DNA from: Streptomyces sp. JHA26
GTDB lineage: Bacteria > Actinomycetota > Actinomycetes > Streptomycetales > Streptomycetaceae
Direction of reading: 5' to 3'
DNA: 64,000 bases
NCBI RefSeq assembly: GCF_002005565.1
Contig: NZ_BDJC01000018.1
Span: 1 to 64,000, forward strand
In this document: piece after piece, positions 56,114 through 64,000 of the stretch
Layout: each line of letters begins with the position of its first letter
Position numbering within the stretch: position 1 is the stretch's first letter
Notes under the pieces: model-generated
What the model was told of the DNA's origin: nothing
Seen by the model: the letters and a program-made list of their open reading frames with translations, nothing else
The model's database searches: none
Program-made: the position numbers and the translations under genes

Positions 56114-57327
56114 GTGCGGGCCAGCCCTTCCAGTACGTCGGCGAGTGCGGTCACCCCGGCCGTGCAGTCGTCCTCGGCGGCGTACTCGGCCGGGGAGTGC
56201 GAGACGCCGGTGGGGTTGCGTACGAACAGCATGGCGGTCGGGACGCGTCCGGAGAGGATGCCGGCGTCGTGTCCGGCGCCGGTGCCGAGGACGGGGACCT
56301 TCAGGTCCGTGTCGGTGCCCAGGATGCGGGCGAGTTCGTCGCGCAGGGCGTGGTCGAACTCGATGACGGGCGTGAAGGACTCGCGGACGACGTCGAGGTC
56401 GACGCCGTGGGCGGCGGCGTACTCGCGGGCGGCCTTCTCGATGCCGGTGACCACGGTGTCCAGGCTCGCCTGGTCGGCGGCGCGGGAGTCGAGCCAGCCG
56501 CGGACGAGGGAGGGGATGGCGTTGACGCCGTTCGGCTCGACGGCGATCTTGCCGAAGGTGGCGACGGCACCGGCGAGTTCGGCCTCGCGGCGGGCGGCGA
56601 GGACGGTCTCGGCGTAGGACAGCATGGGGTCGCGGCGGTCGGCGAGGCGGGTGGTGCCGGCGTGGTTGGCCTCGCCGCGGAAGTCGAACCGCCAGCGTCC
56701 GTGCGGCCAGATGGCGGACGCGATGCCGATCCGGTCGCCGGACAGGTCGAGGGCGCGGCCCTGCTCGACGTGGAGTTCGACGAAGGCGCCGATGCGGTCG
56801 AGCCGTTCGGGGTCGGGGCCGAGGGCGTCCGGGTCGTATCCGGCGGCCTCCATGGCCCGCGGCAGGGTGATGCCGTCGGCGTCGGTCAGGCGGTGGGCCT
56901 GTTCGACGGTGAGCGCCCCGGAGGTGAGCCGGGAGCCGACGCAGGCGAGGCCGAAGCGGGCGCCCTCCTCGTCGCCGAAGTTGACGATGCCCAGCGGCCG
57001 GGTGATCCGCGCTCCCCTGCGGCGCAGTTCGTCCAGGGCCGCGAAGGCGGAGACCACCCCGAGGGGTCCGTCGAAGGCGCCGCCGTCGGGGACGGAGTCC
57101 AGGTGGGAGCCGGTGACGACGGCGTCCCCGGCGGACGGGTCGCCGAGCCAGGCCCACTGGTTGCCGTTGCGGTCGACCTCGTGGGTCAGGCCGCGGTCCT
57201 CGGCCTGCTGCCGGAACCAGGCCCGGCAGTCGGCGTCGGCGCCGGTCCAGGCGAAGCGGCGGTAGCCGCCGGAGGCGGAGCTGCGGCCGACCGGCAGCAG
57301 CTCCGCCCACATGCTGTGGAAGCTCAC
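56110..57327 (-). CDS. M20 amidohydrolase (allantoate amidohydrolase/carbamoylase type) in the hut operon
   Basis: 405 residues. M20 di-metal hydrolase: [23 protein letters not shown] (His and bridging Asp), [19 protein letters not shown] (catalytic Glu), [13 protein letters not shown] (His), dimerisation lid ~210-320 with [17 protein letters not shown], and [11 protein letters not shown] / [14 protein letters not shown]. Homologs are annotated allantoate amidohydrolase or N-carbamoyl-amino acid hydrolase. Here it overlaps hutU and hutF by 4 bp on each side, and no HutG-type deformylase is present. N-formylglutamate as substrate is a reasonable inference but not shown by sequence. GTG at 57327. 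Confidence 0.9.
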   Translation of the reverse strand: MSFHSMWAELLPVGRSSASGGYRRFAWTGADADCRAWFRQQAEDRGLTHEVDRNGNQWAWLGDPSAGDAVVTGSHLDSVPDGGAFDGPLGVVSAFAALDELRRRGARITRPLGIVNFGDEEGARFGLACVGSRLTSGALTVEQAHRLTDADGITLPRAMEAAGYDPDALGPDPERLDRIGAFVELHVEQGRALDLSGDRIGIASAIWPHGRWRFDFRGEANHAGTTRLADRRDPMLSYAETVLAARREAELAGAVATFGKIAVEPNGVNAIPSLVRGWLDSRAADQASLDTVVTGIEKAAREYAAAHGVDLDVVRESFTPVIEFDHALRDELARILGTDTDLKVPVLGTGAGHDAGILSGRVPTAMLFVRNPTGVSHSPAEYAAEDDCTAGVTALADVLEGLART

Positions 57328-58997
57328 GCGCCGCCGCCCTCGTCGCCTTCGCGCATCGGCACCCGCACGCCCCGCTGTTCGGCGACCGACTCGGCGATGT
57401 CGTACCCGGCGTCGACGTGCCGGATGACGCCCATGCCGGGGTCGTTGGTGAGGACGCGGCGGATCTTCTCGCCGGCCAGGGCGGTGCCGTCGGCGACCGT
57501 GACCTGCCCGGCGTGGAGGGAGCGGCCCATGCCGACGCCGCCGCCGTGGTGGAGGGAGACCCAGGAGGCGCCGGAGGCCACGTTGACCATGGCGTTGAGC
57601 AGCGGCCAGTCCGCGATGGCGTCGGAGCCGTCGAGCATGGCCTCGGTCTCGCGGTAGGGGGAGGCGACGGAGCCGCAGTCGAGGTGGTCGCGGCCGATGA
57701 CGATCGGGGCGGCCAGCTCGCCGCTCGCGACCATGTCGTTGAAGCGCTCGCCGGCCTTGTCGCGCTCGCCGTAGCCGAGCCAGCAGATGCGGGCGGGCAG
57801 GCCCTGGAAGTGGACGCGTTCGCCGGCCATCTTGATCCAGCGGGCCAGCGACTCGTTCTCCGGGAAGAGCTCGAGGATGGCCTTGTCGGTCCTGGCGATG
57901 TCGGCGGGGTCGCCGGACAGGGCGGCCCAGCGGAAGGGGCCCTTGCCCTCGCAGAACAGGGGGCGGATGTAGGCGGGGACGAAGCCGGGGAAGGCGAACG
58001 CCCGGTCGTACCCGGCGAGCTGGGCCTCGCCGCGGATGGAGTTGCCGTAGTCGAAGACCTCGGCGCCGGCGTCCTGGAAGCCGACCATGGCCTCGACGTG
58101 CCGGGCCATGGACTCGCGGGCGCGGGTGGTGAAGCCGGCCGGGTCCTTGGCGGCGGCGTCGGCCATGTCCTCGAAGGCGGTGCCGACGGGGAGGTAGGCG
58201 AGCGGGTCGTGGGCCGAGGTCTGGTCGGTCACGATGTCGATGGGAGCGCCCATCGCGAGGAGCTGCGGCACGAGTTCGGCGGCGTTGCCGAGGACGCCGA
58301 CGGACAGCGGCCTGCGCCGGTCGCGGGCCTCGGTGGCGAGCTGCAGGGCGTGGTCGAGGGAGTCGGCCTTCACGTCGAGGTAGCGGTGCTCGATGCGGCG
58401 GTCGATGGCGCGGGGGTCGCAGTCGATGCAGATCGCGACGCCGTCGTTCATGGTGACCGCGAGGGGCTGGGCGCCGCCCATGCCGCCGAGGCCGGCGGTG
58501 AGGGTGATGGTCCCGGCGAGGGTGCCGCCGAACTTCTTGGCGGCGACGGCGGCGAAGGTCTCGTAGGTGCCCTGGAGGATGCCCTGGGTGCCGATGTAGA
58601 TCCAGGAGCCGGCCGTCATCTGCCCGTACATGGTCAGGCCGAGGGCCTCCAGGCGGCGGAACTCCTCCCAGTTGGCCCAGTCGCCCACCAGGTTGGAGTT
58701 GGCGATGAGGACGCGCGGGGCCCACTCGTGGGTCTGCATGACGCCGACGGGGCGGCCCGACTGGACGAGCATCGTCTCGTCCTGCTTGAGGGTGCGCAGG
58801 GTGCGGACCATGGCGTCGAAGGAGCGCCAGTCGCGGGCCGCCTTGCCGGTGCCGCCGTAGACGACGAGCTTGTCGGGGTGCTCGGCGACCTCGGGGTCGA
58901 GGTTGTTCTGCAGCATCCGCAGGGCGGCCTCCTGCTGCCAGCCCAGGGCGCTCGGCTCGGTACCGCGTGGCGCTCGGACAGGACGAGGTCCGGACAT
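57324..58997 (-). CDS. hutU: Urocanate hydratase
   Basis: 557 residues, full length. NAD-dependent hydration of urocanate to imidazolone propionate, the second step of histidine breakdown. Seen: [19 protein letters not shown] N-terminal loop, the segment [32 protein letters not shown] (NAD site), [21 protein letters not shown] (with the conserved catalytic region), and the C-terminal [60 protein letters not shown] at 58997. First gene of hutU-M20-hutF-hutI. Palindromes and a TTGACT box lie 40-80 bp upstream. Histidase (hutH) is not in the window. Confidence 0.97.
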   Translation of the reverse strand: MSGPRPVRAPRGTEPSALGWQQEAALRMLQNNLDPEVAEHPDKLVVYGGTGKAARDWRSFDAMVRTLRTLKQDETMLVQSGRPVGVMQTHEWAPRVLIANSNLVGDWANWEEFRRLEALGLTMYGQMTAGSWIYIGTQGILQGTYETFAAVAAKKFGGTLAGTITLTAGLGGMGGAQPLAVTMNDGVAICIDCDPRAIDRRIEHRYLDVKADSLDHALQLATEARDRRRPLSVGVLGNAAELVPQLLAMGAPIDIVTDQTSAHDPLAYLPVGTAFEDMADAAAKDPAGFTTRARESMARHVEAMVGFQDAGAEVFDYGNSIRGEAQLAGYDRAFAFPGFVPAYIRPLFCEGKGPFRWAALSGDPADIARTDKAILELFPENESLARWIKMAGERVHFQGLPARICWLGYGERDKAGERFNDMVASGELAAPIVIGRDHLDCGSVASPYRETEAMLDGSDAIADWPLLNAMVNVASGASWVSLHHGGGVGMGRSLHAGQVTVADGTALAGEKIRRVLTNDPGMGVIRHVDAGYDIAESVAEQRGVRVPMREGDEGGGA

Positions 58998-59039
58998 GGT
59001 CTGCCTCCTGGTGGCTTGCTCCCGGCGGATTGTTACTGC

Positions 59040-59078
59040 GGATATTCATATCCTCGCTTCATGAATAGAACTAGTCAA
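59040..59078 (-). promoter_or_regulatory. hutU promoter with overlapping palindromes
   Basis: Minus strand: TTGACT (59073-59078), 17 bp, GAGGAT (59050-59055). In the same stretch lie GGATATTCATATCC (59040-59053, 6-2-6 palindrome), a TATTCAT-11-ATGAATA inverted repeat (59043-59067), and TTCATGAA (59058-59065). This is what a repressor site over a promoter looks like. Confidence 0.55.
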
Positions 59079-59158
59079 TACGGCCGTGTCCCGGCGCGGG
59101 CCCGTCGCGGGTGTTTGGCTGGACGCGTCGGACAGGCGGCGAGGGAACGGAGGATCGC

Positions 59159-60559
59159 GTGAGCGACGGCACGGGCACGAGCGGTGATCTGGACGGCACC
59201 GGCGCGGTGCGGGCCGCCCGGCGGGACCAGGCGGTGCGGGCGGCGGTGAAGCAGGGGCTGCTCGGACCGGACGCCCCGGTCGTCGGGCTGCTGGACGTCG
59301 CCGGGATCCGGGAGTCGGCGGCGGCGCTGCGGGCGGCGTTCGACGCGGTGACGGCGCCCGGGACGCCCGTGCTGCACGCCTTCGCGGTGAAGGCGTGTCC
59401 GCTGGTCCCGGTGCTGCGGCTGCTGCACGAGGAGGGCATCGGCGCCGAGGTCGCGAGCCCGGGCGAGCTGGCCCTGGCGCGGGCCGCGGGGGTGCCCGCG
59501 GAGCGGACGGTGCTGGACTCGCCCGCCAAGACGCCGGGCGAGCTGAGCGAGGCACTGGCGCTGGGCATCGCCGTCAACGCGGACAACCCGCAGGAACTGG
59601 AGCGCATCGACGCCCTGACGGCGGCGGGGCGGAGCCGGTCCCCGCTCGGCCTGAGGGTGAACCCGCAGGTCGGAGGGGGCTCCATCGAGGCCCTGTCGAC
59701 GGCCACGGCGACCTCGAAGTTCGGGGTGGCGCTGCGCGACGAGGGGGCGCGCGCGTGGGTCGTGCGGGCGTATCTGGACCGGCCGTGGCTGACCCGGCTG
59801 CACACGCACACCGGCTCCCAGGGCATCCCGCTGACGCTGATGGCCGAGGGAGTGGCCCAGGCGTACGCGCTCGCCGAGGAGATCAACGAGCGGGCCGGAC
59901 GCCGGCAGGTGGACACGCTCGACATCGGCGGCGGGCTGCCGGTGAACTTCGCCTCGGAGGAGACGACGCCGACGTACGCGGAGTACGCGCGGGTGCTGCG
60001 CGATGCGGTGCCGGGGCTGTTCGACGGGCGGTACGGGCTGGTCACCGAGTTCGGGCGGTCGCTGCTGGCCGAGCACGGCACGGTCGTGGCGCGCGTGGAG
60101 TACGCCAAGAGCGCCGGGGGCCGGCCGGTCGCGGTGACGCACGCGGGCGTGCAGGTGGCGACGCGGACGGTGTACGCCCCGGGGGCGTGGCCGCTGCGGA
60201 TCGCCGCGTACGACGCCGAGGGGCTGCCGAAGGAGGGGCCGGAGGTGGTGCAGGACGTGGCGGGACCGGCCTGCTTCGCGGGGGACCTGCTGGCGGCGGG
60301 GCGTGCGCTGCCGCTGCTGGAGCAGGGGGACTACGCGGCGGCGCTGGACACGGGGGCGTACTACTTCGCGCACCACTACGCGTACAACTCGCTGGCGCGG
60401 CCCGCGGTGTACGGGTTCGCCGGGGGCGGCGACGGGGACGTCGTCCTCGCGACCGTGCGGGAGGCCCAGACCGTCGAGGAGATCGTGGCCGAGGCGGGTG
60501 GTGCGTACGCCGGTGCGCTGACCGAAGCCGCGCGCCGTGGAGGGTCCGGGGGTCTGTAG
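59159..60559 (+). CDS. PLP-dependent decarboxylase, diaminopimelate/ornithine decarboxylase-like (fold III)
   Basis: 466 residues. Alanine-racemase-type barrel: LHAFAVKACPLVPVLRLLHEEGIGAEVASPGELALA (PLP Lys in FAVKA), TRLHTHTGSQGIPL (His stacking on PLP), LDIGGGLPVNFASE (phosphate Gly), TEFGRSLLAEHG. The C-terminal part differs from true LysA: ACFAGDLL for CESGD, and TGAYYFAHHYAYNSLARPAV for the usual GAYG... block. So the substrate may not be diaminopimelate. GTG at 59159 with a GGAGG ribosome binding site. It is divergent from hutU across the palindromic promoter region, so shared control is possible. Confidence 0.86.
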   Translation: MSDGTGTSGDLDGTGAVRAARRDQAVRAAVKQGLLGPDAPVVGLLDVAGIRESAAALRAAFDAVTAPGTPVLHAFAVKACPLVPVLRLLHEEGIGAEVASPGELALARAAGVPAERTVLDSPAKTPGELSEALALGIAVNADNPQELERIDALTAAGRSRSPLGLRVNPQVGGGSIEALSTATATSKFGVALRDEGARAWVVRAYLDRPWLTRLHTHTGSQGIPLTLMAEGVAQAYALAEEINERAGRRQVDTLDIGGGLPVNFASEETTPTYAEYARVLRDAVPGLFDGRYGLVTEFGRSLLAEHGTVVARVEYAKSAGGRPVAVTHAGVQVATRTVYAPGAWPLRIAAYDAEGLPKEGPEVVQDVAGPACFAGDLLAAGRALPLLEQGDYAAALDTGAYYFAHHYAYNSLARPAVYGFAGGGDGDVVLATVREAQTVEEIVAEAGGAYAGALTEAARRGGSGGL

Positions 60560-60606
60560 CCCGGGGGTGTGTCGTGGCCGGTCGCGCGGTTCCCCGCACT
60601 CCTGGT

Positions 60607-60631
60607 GGGGGGCGCTGCGCGCCGCCCCCCG
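60607..60631. terminator. GC hairpin between convergent genes
   Basis: GGGGGGCGC and GCGCCGCCCCCC can pair with a small bulge, about 50 bp past the decarboxylase stop. Confidence 0.5.
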
Positions 60632-60650
60632 CCCTCGTCCCCGCCTTCGG

Positions 60651-61235
60651 TCAGACCAGCGCCGGCGTCTTGCGCCGCGCCCCGCCGGGGGCCGCGTCGC
60701 CGGCCGCGATGCCCGTGCTGCGGTAGGCCTTGACCGCCTTGCCCGCCGGGCGGCCGGCGGTGCGGGTGAGCCAGTCCACGCGGACCCACAGCAGGGCGTC
60801 CCCGTCCTGCTCGCGGCGGCCGATCCAGGCGGACTTCAGCCACAGGCCGGCGCCGCAGCCCGCCATCAGCAGTCCGGCCGCCGCCGGGACGGCGAAGGCG
60901 CTGCCGAGCGCGGCGAGGAAGGCCAGCAGCAGCCACCAGCGGTGGCCCCGGCGCCAGTTGCGCACGGTCACCGCACGGTCCTGGAGCACGTCGTGCCTGC
61001 TCGCGCGGGCGGCCGAGCCGGCCAGGGCGGTGTACCGCTTGCGGCGCACGGAGGCCACCACGGCCGTCGCCACGACGAACAGCGCCGCACCGGCCAGGAC
61101 GCCGATCCGGCGCCCGGTCAGGCCCGGCACCAGCACGCCGACGCCCGCCGCGAGTACGCCCAGCCACCACAACGGCGCCGCCCCCGCCCGTACGACGACG
61201 GCGACCCGAGCCAGTCCCTGTCCTCCGCGTGCCAC
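60651..61235 (-). CDS. Small membrane protein, function unknown
   Basis: 194 residues with four hydrophobic segments in two pairs: PLWWLGVLAAGVGVLVPGL and IGVLAGAALFVVATAVVASV, then WWLLLAFLAALGSAFAVPAAAGLLMAGCGAG. Between them is an Arg-rich loop (RKRYTALAGSAARASRHDVLQDRAVTVRNWRRGHR). The C-terminus is cytoplasmic and basic. I chose the GTG at 61235 because GAGGAGG stands 8 bases before it. I do not recognise the family. It lies between the PLP decarboxylase and the RpiR gene on the minus strand. Confidence 0.7.
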   Translation of the reverse strand: MARGGQGLARVAVVVRAGAAPLWWLGVLAAGVGVLVPGLTGRRIGVLAGAALFVVATAVVASVRRKRYTALAGSAARASRHDVLQDRAVTVRNWRRGHRWWLLLAFLAALGSAFAVPAAAGLLMAGCGAGLWLKSAWIGRREQDGDALLWVRVDWLTRTAGRPAGKAVKAYRSTGIAAGDAAPGGARRKTPALV

Positions 61236-61326
61236 GTTCCCGCCTCCTCGTCCGCGTCCTGTTGCCGGGCGCCGCACTGTAGCGGGGGAAGCTGAGACGA
61301 ATCTGAGAACCCGTCGGCCGGACGGG

Positions 61327-62169
61327 TCACTCCACGAACAGGCCCCGGGCCACCGCCTTGGCGTCGAACTCCTCGAGCCGGGCCTGCGCGTCCGGCAGGT
61401 CGTCGCACATCGCCTCCAGCAGCACCCGCCCGAGCAGCATCGGCGCGCAGGCGGTGTCGAAGGCGAGGCCCGTGCCGACGGCGGCGGGCAGCAGCAGGTC
61501 GGACACCTTGGCGACCGGCGCGAAGGCGGAGTCGGCGACCGTCACCACCGTCAGCCCCGCCTCCTTGGCGTGGGCGAGCGTGTCGACGACCTCGCGCGGA
61601 TGCCGGGGCAGGGCGAAGCAGAGCAGGGCGCTCGCCCCGGCCCGGACGGCGGCGTCGATGCGGTCGTGGAGCATCGTGCCGCCCTCGTCGAGGAGGCGGA
61701 CGTCGGGGTGCACCTTGGCGGCGAAGTAGGCGAACCCGTGCGCCTGGGCGGCCGCCGCCCGCAGCCCGAGGACCGGGAGCGGCCGGCTGCCCGCGAGGAC
61801 CCGGCCCGCCTCCCTCACCGGCCCCGGATCGGCCAGTACCTCCGCCAGGTGCCGCAGGTTCGCGATCTCGGCCTCCACGGCCTGCTGGTACTCGTTGAGG
61901 GAGCCCGTGTCCGGCACCGGCTCCGCGGGGGCGACCTCGCGCAGGTGGCGGCGCAGCGCCGGGTAGCCGTCGAAGCCGAGGGCGACCGCGAAGCGGGTCA
62001 CGGACGGCTGGCTGACCCCGGCCAGCTCGGCGAGTTCCACGCTGGACAGGAAGGGCACGTCGGGCGCGCGCCGCACCATGCTGTGCGCGATGCGCCGCTG
62101 GGTCGGCGTCAGCCGGTGTCCCTCGAAGAGCGCCTGCAGCCGCGCGGCCGGACCGTCGGTCCCGCTCAT
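61327..62169 (-). CDS. MurR/RpiR family transcriptional regulator
   Basis: 280 residues. The N-terminal HTH_6 domain (~18-85) is LTPTQRRIAHSMVRRAPDVPFLSSVELAELAGVSQPSVTRFAVALGFDGYPALRRHLRE. The C-terminal SIS domain (~125-265), with LPVLGLRAAAAQAHGFAYFAAKV and SALLCFALPRHPREVVDTLAHAKEAGLTVVTVADS, binds a phosphosugar in many relatives. ATG at 62169 with a GAGGGGAG ribosome binding site. A near-perfect 18-bp dyad lies 38 bp upstream, likely its own operator. It is near the hut genes but separated by an unrelated gene; its effector is unknown, and hut control cannot be excluded. Confidence 0.92.
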   Translation of the reverse strand: MSGTDGPAARLQALFEGHRLTPTQRRIAHSMVRRAPDVPFLSSVELAELAGVSQPSVTRFAVALGFDGYPALRRHLREVAPAEPVPDTGSLNEYQQAVEAEIANLRHLAEVLADPGPVREAGRVLAGSRPLPVLGLRAAAAQAHGFAYFAAKVHPDVRLLDEGGTMLHDRIDAAVRAGASALLCFALPRHPREVVDTLAHAKEAGLTVVTVADSAFAPVAKVSDLLLPAAVGTGLAFDTACAPMLLGRVLLEAMCDDLPDAQARLEEFDAKAVARGLFVE

Positions 62170-62206
62170 GACGCGCTCCCCTCCGCCTCTTCACGTGTCC
62201 GGGATT

Positions 62207-62224
62207 CTGCATACCGTTATACAG
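62207..62224. promoter_or_regulatory. 18-bp dyad upstream of the rpiR-type gene
   Basis: CTGCATACCGTTATACAG is symmetrical at 14 of 18 positions and sits in a short AT-rich patch 38 bp before the regulator's ATG; TATAAC on the minus strand may be part of a -10. Autoregulatory operator candidate. Confidence 0.5.
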
Positions 62225-62360
62225 GCGAACGGGCCGGACGCACGACGCTCGGCCGGGCGACCGCGCTCGCGACGAGCGGCACCCGGCACCGGCCGTCCCC
62301 CGGTGAGAACGGGGGCTAGCCCCCGTGTCGGGGCGCTCCCGGCCGCCTACCGTGGCTGTC

Positions 62361-62777
62361 ATGACGGGAATGGACGCGCGGGACGCCGACCTCAAGAAGG
62401 AACTCGACGCCACCCTGCAGACCCGCAGGGAGCTGGGCGAGGAGTACGAGTCCGCGCTGGTCGACTCGTTCCTGGAGAAGGTCGACCAGCGCATCGACGG
62501 GGCGGTGGAGCGCCGGGTGCGCCGTCATCTCGCCGAGCAGCAGATGACGGCGGTCCGGGACGGCCGGTCGCCGAAGGCCACCGACACCTTCGGTGAGCGC
62601 TTCGGCTTCGGCATCGTCTCGCTGGTCCTCGCCGTCCCGCTCTCGGCGATCGGCGGCGGCGTCGCCCACCTCCCCGGTCTGCTGACCACCTGGGCGGGCA
62701 TCGTCGGGGTCAACGTCGTACAGGCCGTCCGGACCAACCCGGGGCTCTTCGGGCACCGCCGCGCCGGGGAGGACTGA
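62361..62777 (+). CDS. Small conserved membrane protein
   Basis: 138 residues. The N-terminal ~75 are highly charged and helical (LKKELDATLQTRRELGEEYESALVDSFLEKVDQRIDGAVERRVRRHLAEQQ), probably a coiled coil. Then come two hydrophobic helices: FGFGIVSLVLAVPLSAIGGGVAHL and TTWAGIVGVNVVQAVR. This resembles the actinobacterial hypothetical family annotated as integral membrane protein near cystathionine beta-synthase; no function is known. ATG at 62361; a GTG nine bases upstream is in frame. Confidence 0.78.
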   Translation: MTGMDARDADLKKELDATLQTRRELGEEYESALVDSFLEKVDQRIDGAVERRVRRHLAEQQMTAVRDGRSPKATDTFGERFGFGIVSLVLAVPLSAIGGGVAHLPGLLTTWAGIVGVNVVQAVRTNPGLFGHRRAGED

Positions 62778-63093
62778 GGAAGGACTGCGCGGGGACCGCC
62801 GCACCCCCGTCACCGGGGGGCGGGACGACGACGGTCCCCGCGGGGGACGCGCCGCCGGGCCTCACGGCCGGGCGGCGCGTCCGTGGCGTCCGTGGAGGTC
62901 CGGGAGCCGCTCCGGAAGGTCCTCGACGCCGTTCGGTGTCGGCCGGGGCGGGTGCCCTCCCCCGGGCTCGACGCCCGGGAGGCACCCCCACCGCCCTTGC
63001 CGACACCCCTTACTGTGCCGTCCTCGTGTTAAGGGTGTGCTGCGCGGACGTGACGCGCGCGTACCACTTCCGCGAAGACCGGACGCGGTCCTT
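62778..63093. other. Convergent intergenic region with three hairpins
   Basis: 316 bp between the small membrane protein and the cystathionine beta-synthase gene. Contains three stem-loops: 62846-62881, 62950-62987 (GGGTGCC/GGCACCC with inner CCCGGGC/GCCCGGG), and 63003-63038 (ACACCCCTTA / TTAAGGGTGT). No coding frame is supported. Confidence 0.65.
62846..62881. terminator. Hairpin terminator, 16-bp stem
   Basis: GACGCGCCGCCGGGCC pairs with GGCCGGGCGGCGCGTC with one mismatch around a 4-nt loop, about 70 bp past the small membrane protein's stop. Confidence 0.75.
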
Positions 63094-64000
63094 CTACTTG
63101 CCCCCCTTGGCGAGGAAGGACAGCAGGTCCTGACGGCTCACCACACCCGTGGGCTTGCCCTCGACCAGGACGATCGCCGCGTCCGCCGTGCCGAGCACGG
63201 ACATGAGGTCGGCGACCGGTTCGCCGGAGCCGACCTGCGGCAGCGGGGACGACATGTGCTTCTCCAGCGGGTCCTGGAGCGAGGCGCGCTGGGTGAACAG
63301 GGCGTCCAGCAGCTCGCGTTCCACGACCGAGCCGACGACCTCGGCGGCCATCACGTCCGGGTGGCCGGCGCCGGGCTTGACGATCGGCATCTGCGAGACG
63401 CCGTACTCGCGCAGCACCTCGATGGCCTGGCCGACGGTCTCGTCCGGGTGCATGTGGACGAGGGAGGGGATGGAGCCGCCCTCCTTGTCGTTCAGGACGT
63501 CGGCGACGCGGGCGCTGGGGCCGGCGTCCTCCAGGAAGCCGTAGTCGGCCATCCACTCGTCGTTGAAGATCTTGCTGAGGTAGCCCTTGCCGCTGTCCGG
63601 CAGCAGGACGACGACCACGTCGTCCTCGCCGAGCCGTTCGGCCACCTCCAGCGCCGCGACGACGGCCATGCCGCAGGAGCCGCCCACCAGCAGGCCCTCC
63701 TCCTTGGCGAGGCGGCGGGTCATCTGGAAGGAGTCCTTGTCGGAGACGGCGACGATCTCGTCCGCGACGTCGCGGTCGTAGGCCGTGGGCCAGAAGTCCT
63801 CGCCGACGCCCTCCACGAGGTAGGGGCGTCCGGAGCCGCCGGAGTAGACGGACCCCTCGGGGTCGGCGCCGATGACCTTCACCCGGCCCTCACTGGCCTC
63901 CTTCAGGTAGCGCCCGGTACCGGAGATGGTGCCGCCGGTGCCGACGCCGGCCACGAAGTGGGTGATCTTCCCCTCGGTCTGCTCCCACAGCTCGGGGCCG
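63094..64000 (-). CDS. Cystathionine beta-synthase, C-terminal part (runs off the window)
   Basis: 302 codons are visible and the frame is open to the right edge; the N-terminus with the PLP lysine lies outside. Near the edge is FVAGVGTGGTISGTGRYLKEAS (PLP phosphate loop), then VEGVGEDFWPTAYDRDVADEIVAVSDKDSFQMTRRLAKEEGLLVGGSCGMAVVAALEVAE and DSGKGYLSKIFNDEWM. The last ~130 residues are two CBS domains (VHMHPDETVGQAIEVLREYGVSQMPIV; PTGVVSRQDLLSFL). The family condenses serine (or O-acetylserine) with homocysteine. Links to sahH, which makes homocysteine, at the other end of the window. Ends in AKGGK. Confidence 0.93.
   Translation of the reverse strand, partial: GPELWEQTEGKITHFVAGVGTGGTISGTGRYLKEASEGRVKVIGADPEGSVYSGGSGRPYLVEGVGEDFWPTAYDRDVADEIVAVSDKDSFQMTRRLAKEEGLLVGGSCGMAVVAALEVAERLGEDDVVVVLLPDSGKGYLSKIFNDEWMADYGFLEDAGPSARVADVLNDKEGGSIPSLVHMHPDETVGQAIEVLREYGVSQMPIVKPGAGHPDVMAAEVVGSVVERELLDALFTQRASLQDPLEKHMSSPLPQVGSGEPVADLMSVLGTADAAIVLVEGKPTGVVSRQDLLSFLAKGGK

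Overview
The window is high-GC actinobacterial chromosome and very probably Streptomyces, close to S. coelicolor/S. lividans. Many starts are GTG, genes often overlap by 4 bp, terminators are GC-rich hairpins without U tracts, and an 87-residue WhiB is present. I noticed no rRNA, tRNA, CRISPR array, insertion sequence or phage gene, so this reads as conserved core chromosome rather than an island. Family names come from reading motifs by eye; no database search was possible.

Layout. (1) 0.2-5.9 kb: a SpoIIM-like membrane protein divergent from an RDD protein, an unknown gene, S-adenosylhomocysteine hydrolase (sahH) and a cation diffusion facilitator. (2) 6.0-27.4 kb: a block whose order and strands match my memory of the mycobacterial sahH-manA-manB-whiB2-fbiA-fbiB-LCP region: manA, a SIS protein, a Trm112-like protein, manB, lactate permease, DUF3499, a zincin-like protein, a DUF5719 secreted protein coupled to a 1.2-kb-residue membrane glycosyltransferase, whiB, cysteine dioxygenase, fbiA/fbiB (coenzyme F420), an AlkA-like glycosylase, an NDP-sugar pyrophosphorylase, a secreted PGRP amidase and a TIGR03089 protein. 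(3) 27.6-36.6 kb: five LytR-CpsA-Psr (LCP) genes around one family 2 glycosyltransferase, likely for attaching glycopolymers to the cell wall. (4) 36.7-46.5 kb: thioesterase, acyl-CoA dehydrogenase, UDP-glucose dehydrogenase, a CGNR-type regulator divergent from two VOC genes, two M19 dipeptidase paralogs (one without any metal ligand), purE/purK and a GtrA protein. (5) 46.5-53.3 kb: a two-component system, a POT peptide transporter, and a partner-switching module (anti-sigma, anti-anti-sigma, SigB/F-type sigma). (6) 53.5-64 kb: histidine catabolism (hutI, hutF, an M20 amidohydrolase, hutU), a PLP decarboxylase, a membrane protein, an RpiR-type regulator, and the C-terminal part of cystathionine beta-synthase at the right edge.

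How the genes fit together. Mannose-sugar activation (manA, manB, pyrophosphorylase), the membrane glycosyltransferases, UDP-glucuronate formation and the LCP ligases together suggest a cell-envelope glycan theme. The hut genes give a nearly complete urocanate-to-glutamate route, in which the M20 enzyme sits where N-formylglutamate deformylase is expected. The points most worth a second look are the metal-ligand-less dipeptidase paralog, the M20 enzyme as a possible HutG substitute, operator-like palindromes beside the CGNR, hutU and rpiR genes, and tandem duplications that span stop codons.
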